From positions 1 to 8,364 of the forward strand of contig CAVFGN010000052.1 in NCBI GenBank assembly GCA_963621965.1: a stretch of DNA of 8,364 nucleotides, given 5' to 3'. Below, one piece after another: positions 1-5,591 of this stretch (within the stretch, counting starts at the first letter, position 1; the number at the start of each line of letters is the position of its first letter). The stretch comes from JAEELC01 sp963621965. GTDB taxonomy: Bacteria; Bacillota_I; Bacilli_A; Acholeplasmatales; Anaeroplasmataceae. The notes under the pieces were generated by a model. The model made no database searches, was not told the DNA's origin, and saw only the letters and a list, made by a program, of their open reading frames with translations. Both the position numbers and the translations under genes were made by a program.

Positions 1-1
1 A

Positions 2-139
2 ATAGCTAGCTGGTCTAGCCCAATTTCTATTGAGGTTAAAGTAGGATATTCTCTTACTAGTAACAGAAGAATAAATAGAACTAGAAAAGGTGCTCTGATA
101 TTTAACTCTTTTAGCTTAAAAGGAAAAGCTTTAAAATGA
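2..139 (+). CDS. 3' end of an unrecognised gene (partial)
   Basis: An open frame enters from the left edge and runs 45 codons to a TGA at 137-139. Its C-terminus reads SFSLKGKALK after an alternating polar/hydrophobic, basic stretch that would suit beta strands. I do not recognise the family; by position just upstream of the recoded block it may be a structural protein, which is inference. Under UAG=Gln the other two + frames are also open for a while (one to TGA at 31-33, one to TAA at 72-74 with two TAGs). I prefer this frame because it is longest and its composition is more protein-like; the leucine-rich alternative looks like an off-frame reading. The last 35 bases overlap the 5' part of a tRNA-like fold, so the stop codon lies inside that structure. 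Confidence 0.55.
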   Translation: MASWSSPISIEVKVGYSLTSNRRINRTRKGALIFNSFSLKGKALK

Positions 140-162
140 TGGTTCGAATCCATCAAAGAGTT
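105..162 (+). ncRNA. tRNA-like element without anticodon arm (element 1)
   Basis: The sequence folds as a tRNA with one domain missing. The acceptor stem ACTCTTT (105-111) pairs perfectly with AAAGAGT (155-161), extendable to 8 bp with A104-T162. Next come T8-A9 (112-113). The D stem GCTT/AAGC (114-117/126-129) closes an 8-base loop containing the invariant GG (122-123). The T stem GATGG/CCATC (138-142/150-154) closes the canonical loop TTCGAAT (143-149). Only 8 bases (130-137) separate the D and T arms, where a tRNA has about 22, so there is no anticodon arm and it cannot decode codons. No CCA follows. The preserved D/T elbow and acceptor stem are what RNase P and RNase Z recognise, so an RNA-processing signal between the upstream gene and the recoded block is my preferred inference. 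Alternatives are a decayed tRNA or a tRNA-derived attachment site. Confidence 0.65.
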
Positions 163-194
163 CTCCTGTTCCAAAATAGTTATAATATATATAT

Positions 195-1442
195 ATGGCT
201 GAATTTACTTATAATAAACAAAAAAGAAGATGGTACAGAAGTGATGGATCTGAAGTTAAACCTGGAAATAGAATACTAGGAAAAGATGGAATTTATTACT
301 AGTATAATTCTGATGGTTCAATTTCTAGGGTCGGATCTGTATCAGGAGGTCTTGATAAATCTTATATAGACTGGAAAAAGAAACACAAGCAATCTGTTAA
401 TGCTACATTAGAAAATAATGCTATGCGTTCAAGTTTGATTAAAGATAAAGCTGGTAAATGGAGATTAAATTCAACTGATCATAGTACTAAAACTAAACAA
501 GTTGATGGTAAAAGTTACTTTCTATCTAAAGACAAAGTTTGGAGAAATTTTGATACTGGATTAAAGATTAGCGAACAATAGAAATAGGATTTAGTTGCAA
601 AAAATAAAGCACTGACTAAACTTAAGTATAATAATTCTGATGAATCTATTGGGGATAGAATAAAAAACCATGGAATTATTGAAGGTTTAATAGATTGGGG
701 GATGGATAAGGCTGGTGTTGACGAAAACTCATATTTAAGAATGGGTGCTAGTTTGTTAGGTAGTGGTTTATATATGTTACCTGGAGTAGGAACTGTTTTA
801 TCTTTAGGAGATGCTGGATTAGCTGCAGCTAGAGGAGATTGGGCAGGTGCAGCACTAACTGCAGGTATGGGCTTAGTTCCTGTAACAAGAGGATTAAAAT
901 CATTAAAAACAATAAATAAAGCATTAGGTAATAATAAAGTAAGTTTTGCGAGTAAAGTTTCTTCTAAGATTCCTTTTTTTGGTAGTCCTGCTTTATCAAA
1001 ATCTTAGAAAGTAATGAATACACTAAGATAGGCTAATCCTACAATACAGAATACTCGGTCTGCTGCTTATAAATATTTAAAAAATAATAAAAATCCATTA
1101 AGTAGACTAAAATTACCCGGTAATCGCACTATAAATGTTGGTGAAAAAACAGCCAGAGGTTTAGAATTAGCAACTAATTGGAAAGTTAATCTCGGACTTA
1201 TAGGGACTAATATTGCACAGGATACTTATAAAAACATGAATAATGAAGCTTAGTACGAAGCTTAGCAATAGGATATTATGGATAGGTAGAGAACGCAGGA
1301 TCTAAATTCTGGAATACTTTTTGGAAGAATGTCAAATTAGGATTTTAATTCTATGTTAAAAAAAGAAATGGGTATGAAGAATACTATAGATTAGGATACA
1401 TATAATTAGTATAGGCATTATTATGCTTACGGATTACAATAA
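195..1442 (+). CDS. Recoded (TAG=Gln) phage protein, probable virion cargo/ejection protein
   Basis: This 415-codon frame starts at ATG 195 and ends at TAA 1440-1442. It is continuous only if 12 in-frame TAGs are sense: 300, 579, 585, 1005, 1029, 1251, 1263, 1269, 1287, 1338, 1392 and 1407. TAG supplies 12 of about 21 glutamines by my count. The protein has a polar lysine-rich N-terminus with a YRSDGSEV/QYNSDGSIS-like repeat of short strands (residues about 14-45). A Gly/Ala-rich hydrophobic region follows (about 181-230, including GVGTVLSLGDAGLAAARGDW), then a basic helical stretch and a Gln/Asp-rich tail. I recognise no enzyme motif. A membrane-active segment inside a long helical phage protein, next to a similar gene, suggests a protein packaged in and ejected from the virion; this is inference. 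The start lies in an A/T-rich leader (TATAATATATATATATG, 181-197) with no Shine-Dalgarno, typical of Bacteroidota-type initiation. The next gene starts 2 bases after its stop. Confidence 0.85.
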
Positions 1443-1444
1443 AT

Positions 1445-2710
1445 ATGAGTGCAAAAAGTGAAGCTGCAAATAAAATTTTAAAACCTATCTTTGGCAATTT
1501 TATTAAAACAATTGTAAAAGAAACAGCATAGCCAAGTTTTAAATCAATAACTAAAATTAAGCTTGCTCCTAATAAATTAAGAAAAATCTTCACAGGTGAA
1601 GCTGCTGCGGAAAAGAGATTGAACAAGTTAGCAAAATAGAGAATATTGCAATAGAAGAGTAGTTGGAGGCCTACATAGAAGATGAGAGATGCAAATCTTG
1701 AAGGAAAGAAATAGGCTATTAGGAATGCTAAAGCCATGAGAAGTGCTGCATCTAAAGCAGAGCTTGAATGGATGAAAAATAATGCTGATAAAGCCACCAA
1801 GGTTTATAAGAGCGGTACTATGGAATTTGGAGGAGATGCAAATAAACTAGCCCTTCTAAAGGTTAGATAGGAAGCAATGAAGCCCTTCATTTCATAGGAG
1901 GCAAGTAAGATTAGAAAAAATAGAGGTTTGGGGACTGCTGCAGCAGTTGCTCTGCTGAGTATTCCGGCATATAATGTTGCCTCTAATAAAATATACGATA
2001 ATGTATTTCCTTTTGGATACTATGATAGTAGAGACGATGACCCTACTGATCCTAAGTCTATTAAAGCTATAGGAAAATCTTTATATAAATTTATTCTTGG
2101 AGCATATGGCTTCAAATCTGATGCAAGGAAGATATTTGACCAAATTGCTTCTATGGATTTAAACGATCCCAAATAGAGGGAGAGAGCAATATAGTTATAT
2201 AATAGTAATCCAGTTGTTAGAAGTGCACTTGGAACTAAAGCGGATATTGGATACATTCAAAAAATATTTAGGGCAAGAATAGACTTGAACAACCTTCACG
2301 CTGGAAGAGAGTAGGAATATGCTTCTTTTGTTCCTAATGAAGAATACCAGTCTATTGCTTCAAGAGAAAATCCAGAACTAATAACGTGGGTTCCGTCTGA
2401 TAAACAGTTAAGGGAAGAATATAGATAGTAGGGAAGAGCTTACAATCTTCTTTAGGGTAAATTACCTGAGGGTACGAAATATAAATCTTATGGGGTTTCA
2501 GACAATAATGGTATGTACGGAGGAATGAGTATTGTAAAAAACCACAACAATGGTGCTGGAAAGTATAAGGATGAATGGGATTTCATTGGAGATGAAGTTC
2601 TTCAACCTCTTGGGTTGTCTAAGAGAGTTATAGTTGCTGATACTATTCCTGCTAGTTCTCATTCTCGAATGTATCATAACTTTGGATAGGAAGCCTCGGT
2701 TAGAAAATAA
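1445..2710 (+). CDS. Recoded (TAG=Gln) phage protein, second probable virion cargo/ejection protein
   Basis: ATG 1445 to TAA 2708-2710 gives 421 codons with 14 in-frame TAGs: 1529, 1637, 1652, 1676, 1712, 1868, 1895, 2174, 2192, 2312, tandem 2426/2429, 2453 and 2687. About 14 of 20 glutamines are TAG. The first 160 residues are basic, helical and Ala/Lys/Gln-rich. A hydrophobic Gly/Ala segment sits near residues 162-180 (GTAAAVALLSIPAYNVA), followed by an acidic SRDDDPTDPKS stretch (about 199-209). A mixed C-terminal domain holds the aromatic run KYKDEWDF (about 375-382). It shares its plan (basic helices, Gly/Ala hydrophobic core, no catalytic motif) with the preceding gene, from which it is separated by 2 bases, so the two are surely co-translated. 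I do not recognise the family; a virion-internal or ejected structural role is inference from context and recoding. With standard-code gene calling it would break into small fragments such as 1928-2176. Confidence 0.85.
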
Positions 2711-2731
2711 CAATAAAAAGAAAAGTAAGAT

Positions 2732-2995
2732 ATGGAAAAGATTTTAAGATATGTATTTGAACTTTGTAGAATAATAATCATATTGGCTGGGGCTTTTATG
2801 CTTAGTTGGTTTATAGACATTATTTTACACATGCATTTTTGTAATTTAACAGAAATGATATACAGCTGTGGAATAGAGTTAGGATTATCTCCCTCAGGGG
2901 AGTTTCCTGATGAGGCATGGTGGGTAACGTGTTATCCTTGGTGCCTATTCCTAGCAGTTTTAGGTTTAATACTATTAGTTAAAAAGATATGGTAG
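2732..2995 (+). CDS. Small two-helix membrane protein
   Basis: An 87-residue protein with two hydrophobic helices: about residues 8-31 (beginning FELCRIIIILAGAF) and about 69-84 (CLFLAVLGLILLVKK). They are joined by a short loop with an acidic SGEFPDEAWW stretch and several cysteines. A C-terminal lysine pair suggests that end is cytoplasmic. Size and topology would allow a holin or another accessory membrane protein, but no family signature is visible, so function is open. The stop is TAG at 2993-2995; if UAG is read as Gln the protein gains only Gln-Phe before TAA at 2999-3001. Its end overlaps the start of the hydrolase gene by 7 bases, so the two are translationally coupled. It starts 21 bases after the recoded block and has no internal TAG. 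Confidence 0.7.
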   Translation: MEKILRYVFELCRIIIILAGAFMLSWFIDIILHMHFCNLTEMIYSCGIELGLSPSGEFPDEAWWVTCYPWCLFLAVLGLILLVKKIW

Positions 2996-3975
2996 TTTTA
3001 AGAATTTTGTTGGTGATATTGTTTGTACTTGTAGTATCACCATTATATAAGTTTCTTTGTGTATTTCTCTTGGTATATACTTTTAAGAATATCATAAAAA
3101 TTCCAAATTCTGTATTACTTACAGTATTAGTAATTGGTATTTACATTTGCACTCCAAGGTATAATACTGGGAAATTGAGACTTTTATATGAAAAGGAGGG
3201 TAAATTAATTTCTCCTCCTGTTATGGATTATATCACTGATTGCTTGATTCCAGAAGAAGAAATAATGAATGTTGGAACGACATGCTTTAGCCATTGTAGT
3301 GTTTTGTTCAAAAACTACCCAGATTGGATAGTTAAGACAGCTTACAATAACAGAGAACATCTATCCAACTTTGTTAAGCCTTACTCAAATTTAAGCAATA
3401 ATATTATGTCCGGGGTCTGGGGACAGTTACACAACAGAAAAACAATATATTTACAATTGCCTGATAATAAGAGTGCAAAACTGGTTGTATTCTGTCATGG
3501 ATATGCTGGAAATTGGAAGATGTACCAAGGTATACTCTCCAAACTTGAGGATTGTATCATATTGTCAGTAGGTACATCTAATATTTCTGGAATCTACGAC
3601 AATGCAGATATAGGCAAGATATTCTCAGAATATATTCCTTATCTAGAAGACAAGGGATACATTATTAGTGGAGTTAATATTGTTGGATTATCCAATGGTG
3701 TAACTGCAATTGATAGCGCTATAAGATGGTTTCCAACTAAGTTTGATAGTTACACAACAATATCTGGGAATCTATCTTATTTATCTACTGTTTCTGGTTC
3801 TATAAATTTTATAGGAGGATCTAAAGATCATAGTTCCAATAGGATGCCAGAACAACATAAACAATGCAGGGAGATAGGAGTAAAGTCAACTTTATATTTT
3901 CCCAATGATGATCATTTTCTATTGATTAATAGACCCGATGATGTAATAAAAACATTGCAGGACATTATACAATAG
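2989..3975 (+). CDS. Membrane-anchored alpha/beta-hydrolase
   Basis: A 328-residue protein with two or three N-terminal hydrophobic helices (about residues 3-18, 20-33 and 41-55) and then a soluble domain. The domain shows an alpha/beta-hydrolase plan: a strand followed by HGYAG (170-174, oxyanion region), the nucleophile elbow GLSNG with Ser235, GGSKDH with Asp280 as likely acid, and NDDHFLL with His309 as likely catalytic histidine. This is a complete Ser-Asp-His triad in the right order, so esterase, lipase or peptidase activity at a membrane is likely; the substrate is unknown. Release from the cell or envelope modification are possible roles (inference). All glutamines are CAA/CAG and it ends in TAG 3973-3975. 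Unlike its neighbours this TAG has no nearby backup stop: reading it as Gln continues in frame through the second tRNA-like element into the next gene, giving 445 residues. Confidence 0.8.
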   Translation: MVVLRILLVILFVLVVSPLYKFLCVFLLVYTFKNIIKIPNSVLLTVLVIGIYICTPRYNTGKLRLLYEKEGKLISPPVMDYITDCLIPEEEIMNVGTTCFSHCSVLFKNYPDWIVKTAYNNREHLSNFVKPYSNLSNNIMSGVWGQLHNRKTIYLQLPDNKSAKLVVFCHGYAGNWKMYQGILSKLEDCIILSVGTSNISGIYDNADIGKIFSEYIPYLEDKGYIISGVNIVGLSNGVTAIDSAIRWFPTKFDSYTTISGNLSYLSTVSGSINFIGGSKDHSSNRMPEQHKQCREIGVKSTLYFPNDDHFLLINRPDDVIKTLQDIIQ

Positions 3976-3979
3976 AATA

Positions 3980-4024
3980 GGCTCTATATGGTATTTTTGG
4001 CAGGTTCGATTCCTGCCAGAGCTA
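3980..4024 (+). ncRNA. Minimal tRNA-like element without anticodon arm (element 2)
   Basis: A 45-base tRNA-like fold. The acceptor strand GGCTCT (3980-3985) pairs with AGAGCT (4018-4023), with a G-U pair at the end; the seventh position is an A/C mismatch. The T stem GCAGG/CCTGC (4000-4004/4012-4016) closes a canonical T loop TTCGATT (4005-4011). The 14 bases between acceptor and T arm (3986-3999) contain TATATGGTA, which resembles T8-A9 plus a D-loop GG able to make the elbow contact, but no D stem and no anticodon arm. A4024 would be the discriminator, followed by CA rather than CCA. The element starts 4 bases after the hydrolase stop and ends 17 bases before the next start codon. It shares its plan with element 1 but not its sequence, which argues for a selected structure rather than a copied repeat. 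RNase P/RNase Z processing is inferred. Confidence 0.6.
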
Positions 4025-4041
4025 CAATTAATATTATAATT

Positions 4042-4326
4042 ATGAGTAGAAGTTTTAAAAAACATCCATTTATGGCAGTTGCTTGTTATTTTTCTAATAA
4101 GAAAGATAAAATTCTTGCTAATAGGTTATTTAGAAGAATTTCTAAAAAGAAACTTAAGCAGGGAGAAGAGCCATTACATTCATTGAAGGAAATTTCAGAT
4201 ACTTGGAAATTTGATTCAGATGGATTAGCTTATTATCATCCCAAAGAGTACTACAACCACTTATTAGAGATAGGATATACTCAAGAGGATATAGATGAGT
4301 TATATAGAAAACAAATGAGTAAGTGA
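4042..4326 (+). CDS. Small basic conserved-type phage protein (94 aa)
   Basis: ATG 4042 to TGA 4324-4326, 94 residues. The N-terminus, beginning SRSFKKHPF, resembles small basic proteins widespread in phages and bacteria whose function I do not know. The rest is lysine/arginine-rich (FRRISKKKLKQ, about 35-45) with an acidic, aromatic C-terminal half (YYHPKEYYNHLLEIGY, then TQEDIDELYRKQ). No catalytic motif is seen; nucleic-acid binding is possible but only suggested by charge. An in-frame upstream ATG at 3988 would start inside the tRNA-like element and encode an unlikely leader, so 4042 is preferred; it follows an A/T-rich TATAATT stretch (4035-4041) like that of the gene at 195. It is followed by the long gene-free stretch. 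Confidence 0.75.
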   Translation: MSRSFKKHPFMAVACYFSNKKDKILANRLFRRISKKKLKQGEEPLHSLKEISDTWKFDSDGLAYYHPKEYYNHLLEIGYTQEDIDELYRKQMSK

Positions 4327-4329
4327 AAA

Positions 4330-4366
4330 AGGGTTTATAGTAACTAGAATACAAACCAGAAACCCT
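4330..4366 (+). ncRNA. Hairpin AGGGTTT/AAACCCT
   Basis: A perfect 7-bp stem, AGGGTTT (4330-4336) with AAACCCT (4360-4366), around a 23-base loop, starting 3 bases after the stop of the 94-residue protein. A second 4-bp hairpin (GGCT 4372-4375 with AGCC 4380-4383) follows. No T-run follows either, so neither is a terminator; they are likely part of the larger structured RNA. Confidence 0.35.
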
Positions 4367-4384
4367 GATTAGGCTATAAAGCCA

Positions 4385-4434
4385 AACAGCCATCCTTGTA
4401 ATGAGGTAGGAGTGCTGTTAGGTATTCTTACAAG
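4385..4434 (+). ncRNA. H-type pseudoknot candidate in the leader of the 4590-8342 operon
   Basis: Two perfect, interleaved helices: AACAGC (4385-4390) with GCTGTT (4414-4419), and CTTGTAA (4395-4401) with TTACAAG (4428-4434). Linkers are 4, 12 and 8 bases, which is sterically reasonable for an H-type pseudoknot. The middle linker ends in AGGAGT (4408-4413), complementary to ACTCCT (4541-4546) in the 5' arm of the terminator, so an alternative long-range pairing that prevents termination is possible. Small H-type pseudoknots include known metabolite riboswitches, and the operon downstream makes PRPP and NMN, but I cannot match this to a known riboswitch class. The two helices could also be mutually exclusive alternatives. 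Confidence 0.4.
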
Positions 4435-4539
4435 ACAACATACAGCAAATTTAATTTTATATAATTTCTAAAAAATAATAAGAACCCTCTATTTTATTCT
4501 TCAATGGAGGCTAAAGAGAATGTTAGAATATATTATCTG

Positions 4540-4571
4540 AACTCCTGTAATAATTTTACAGGAGTTTTTTT
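4540..4571 (+). terminator. Strong intrinsic (rho-independent) terminator
   Basis: A perfect 11-bp stem AACTCCTGTAA (4540-4550) with TTACAGGAGTT (4556-4566), a 5-base loop TAATT, and seven T residues at 4565-4571. It lies only 18 bases upstream of ATG 4590. It therefore either ends the upstream transcript just before a new operon, with little room for a promoter between, or works as an attenuator in the operon's own leader. Confidence 0.85.
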
Positions 4572-4589
4572 GTGATAGAAAATTAAATT

Positions 4590-5048
4590 ATGACAGATTA
4601 TGAATTTATAAATACATTTAACGAATATTATCCTTTTGAGAGATACATAGTCAAAACTCCTAAATCAATTAATTGTTTATTTGATGATTTATTATTAATT
4701 GAACTTTTTGTACCAGATACAGAAATAAAGCCAATACTTTATGATAAAAATGGCACTAAAAATATTTTAACTTGGACAGAAATTAATAAAGATGAGATTT
4801 ATGTAAAAGTTAAAGGAGTTTCTGGAGAAGCTAGATTGGCTTATTATGACTTTTCAGACCATATCAGAGAAGAAATTAGAGGAATTATAATAGAAGATAT
4901 GGGAGGTTTTAATTGGCAATCTTTATATGTAGAGGATGAAAATTCTTTAGAGGAGATGTTGAATGAACAAAAGACTCTAATAGAGTCGAAGTATGGAGAA
5001 TGTTTTATAAAGAAGGATAGTACTAACGTTCATTTTATACATGTCTAG
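4590..5048 (+). CDS. Unrecognised 152-residue acidic protein
   Basis: Starts at ATG 4590 after an A/T-rich leader (AAAATTAAATT) and ends at TAG 5046-5048, with TAA at 5052-5054 as a backup two codons on. The protein is soluble-looking, without membrane segments or signal peptide. Its first 80 residues look like mixed strands (beginning LLLIELFVPDTEIKPILY). The middle is acidic and helical (DHIREEIRGIIIEDMGGFNW, 90-109). The C-terminal helix region contains ENSLEEMLNEQKTLIESKYG, followed by a short strand. I recognise no family. It is the first gene of the RNase H/NAD-salvage operon and overlaps the RNase H start by 8 bases, which implies coupled translation. No internal TAG. Confidence 0.75.
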   Translation: MTDYEFINTFNEYYPFERYIVKTPKSINCLFDDLLLIELFVPDTEIKPILYDKNGTKNILTWTEINKDEIYVKVKGVSGEARLAYYDFSDHIREEIRGIIIEDMGGFNWQSLYVEDENSLEEMLNEQKTLIESKYGECFIKKDSTNVHFIHV

Positions 5049-5460
5049 TTATAAACTAATAACTGATGGTGCATACTCGTCTAAGCTAGACCAAGGAGGA
5101 CTTGGTCTGGTGTTTTTAAAGGATGATAAGTTGATCCTTAGGTATTCAAAAATGTACAAACATACTACTAATAATCAGATGGAATTAGGTGCAATTATCA
5201 CTGGACTTAAATGTATTACTAAGCCTATTGATAACTTGACTATTGTGTCTGATAGTATGTACTGCATAGGATGTGCAACTAAGGGTTGGAAAAGAAGTAA
5301 AAATGTAAAGTTGTGGGAAGAGTTTGATAAACAATATACTCGTGTGTCTAAGTTGTGTCCAAATATTGTGTTTCAGCACGTAAAAGGGCATAATGGAGAT
5401 AGATGGAATGAGTATTGTGATAAACTTGCAACTACAGCTTCTAAAAGAATAGGAGATTAA
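5041..5460 (+). CDS. rnhA: Ribonuclease HI
   Basis: A 139-residue RNase H-fold nuclease that cuts the RNA strand of RNA-DNA hybrids, useful for removing primers or R-loops during phage replication. The family's catalytic residues are in place: Asp9 in ITDGAYS, Glu48 in NNQMELGA, Asp71 in IVSDSMYC, His117 in VKGHNGD and Asp127 in EYCDKLA. The length is slightly below the E. coli enzyme (155 residues), and the basic handle region is reduced to KGWKRSKNVKLW (81-92), which still carries the conserved tryptophan and lysines. It overlaps the end of the preceding gene by 8 bases and ends in TAA two bases before the following microprotein. No internal TAG. Confidence 0.93.
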   Translation: MSSYKLITDGAYSSKLDQGGLGLVFLKDDKLILRYSKMYKHTTNNQMELGAIITGLKCITKPIDNLTIVSDSMYCIGCATKGWKRSKNVKLWEEFDKQYTRVSKLCPNIVFQHVKGHNGDRWNEYCDKLATTASKRIGD

Positions 5461-5462
5461 AT

Positions 5463-5567
5463 ATGGGATTTTTAATTGTGTTAGGAATATTTGTGGCTCT
5501 AGCCATATTTTCAATTTTAATGATAGAGTATTCCTCTGTAGAGGTAGATCCTAGAGAGGAAATTTAG
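5463..5567 (+). CDS. 34-residue single-helix membrane microprotein
   Basis: ATG 5463 follows a good Shine-Dalgarno (AGGAG, 5451-5455, 7-base spacing), the clearest ribosome site in the window. The product has one hydrophobic helix (about residues 3-20, beginning FLIVLGIFVALAIF) and a short acidic tail (SVEVDPREEI). It ends in TAG 5565-5567 followed directly by TAA TAA, so reading UAG as Gln would add one residue. Function unknown; the tail would sit on one membrane face. The fit between RNase H (2-base gap) and NAMPT (24-base gap) plus the ribosome site support a real gene despite its size. Confidence 0.6.
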   Translation: MGFLIVLGIFVALAIFSILMIEYSSVEVDPREEI

Positions 5568-5591
5568 TAATAACATAAATTTAGAAGATTA

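Larger units (their letters stand above)
4327..4589 (+). other. 263-base gene-free stretch with RNA structure and terminator
   Basis: No convincing gene is seen on either strand. A minus-strand frame across its left part is a shadow of the 4042 gene. The stretch contains, in order: a 7-bp hairpin (4330-4366), a small GGCT/AGCC hairpin (4372-4383), an H-type pseudoknot candidate (4385-4434), about 100 A/T-rich bases in which I see no clear element (4435-4539), and an intrinsic terminator (4540-4571) only 18 bases before the next start codon. It could be the structured 3' UTR of the upstream unit, the regulated 5' leader of the NAD-salvage operon, or a small independent RNA. Confidence 0.6.

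Noticed and set aside
105..162. Element 1 as the UAG-suppressor tRNA or an intron-containing tRNA
   Set aside because: Only eight bases (T plus TTAAAAT) lie between D and T arms; there is no CTA anticodon and no room for an intron.
138..173. T-arm/acceptor sequence as a phage attachment site copied from a host tRNA gene
   Set aside because: No integrase is visible, and the matching 5' acceptor strand and D arm upstream would not be expected in a simple attP core. Kept only as an alternative.
702..1007. Small independent genes at 702-1007 and 1928-2176
   Set aside because: They are fragments of the two recoded genes between TAG codons, and the second would need a TTG start; the full TAG=Gln frames explain them.
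1384..1800. 138-residue hydrophobic frame on the minus strand, looking like a multi-helix membrane protein
   Set aside because: It lies opposite the recoded gene at 1445-2710; lysine/alanine-rich helical codons read backwards give Leu/Phe/Ala. It is a shadow.
3992..3999. TATTTTTG matching the Bacteroidota -7 promoter pattern TAnnTTTG
   Set aside because: It has no TTTG-like -33 partner upstream and lies inside the tRNA-like fold; probably chance in A/T-rich sequence.
4366..4386. Hammerhead-like motif CTGATTA-GGCT...AGCC-AAAC
   Set aside because: Two core positions essential for catalysis do not match (the G of CUGANGA and the G of GAAA), and no flanking stems with a cleavage site are evident.
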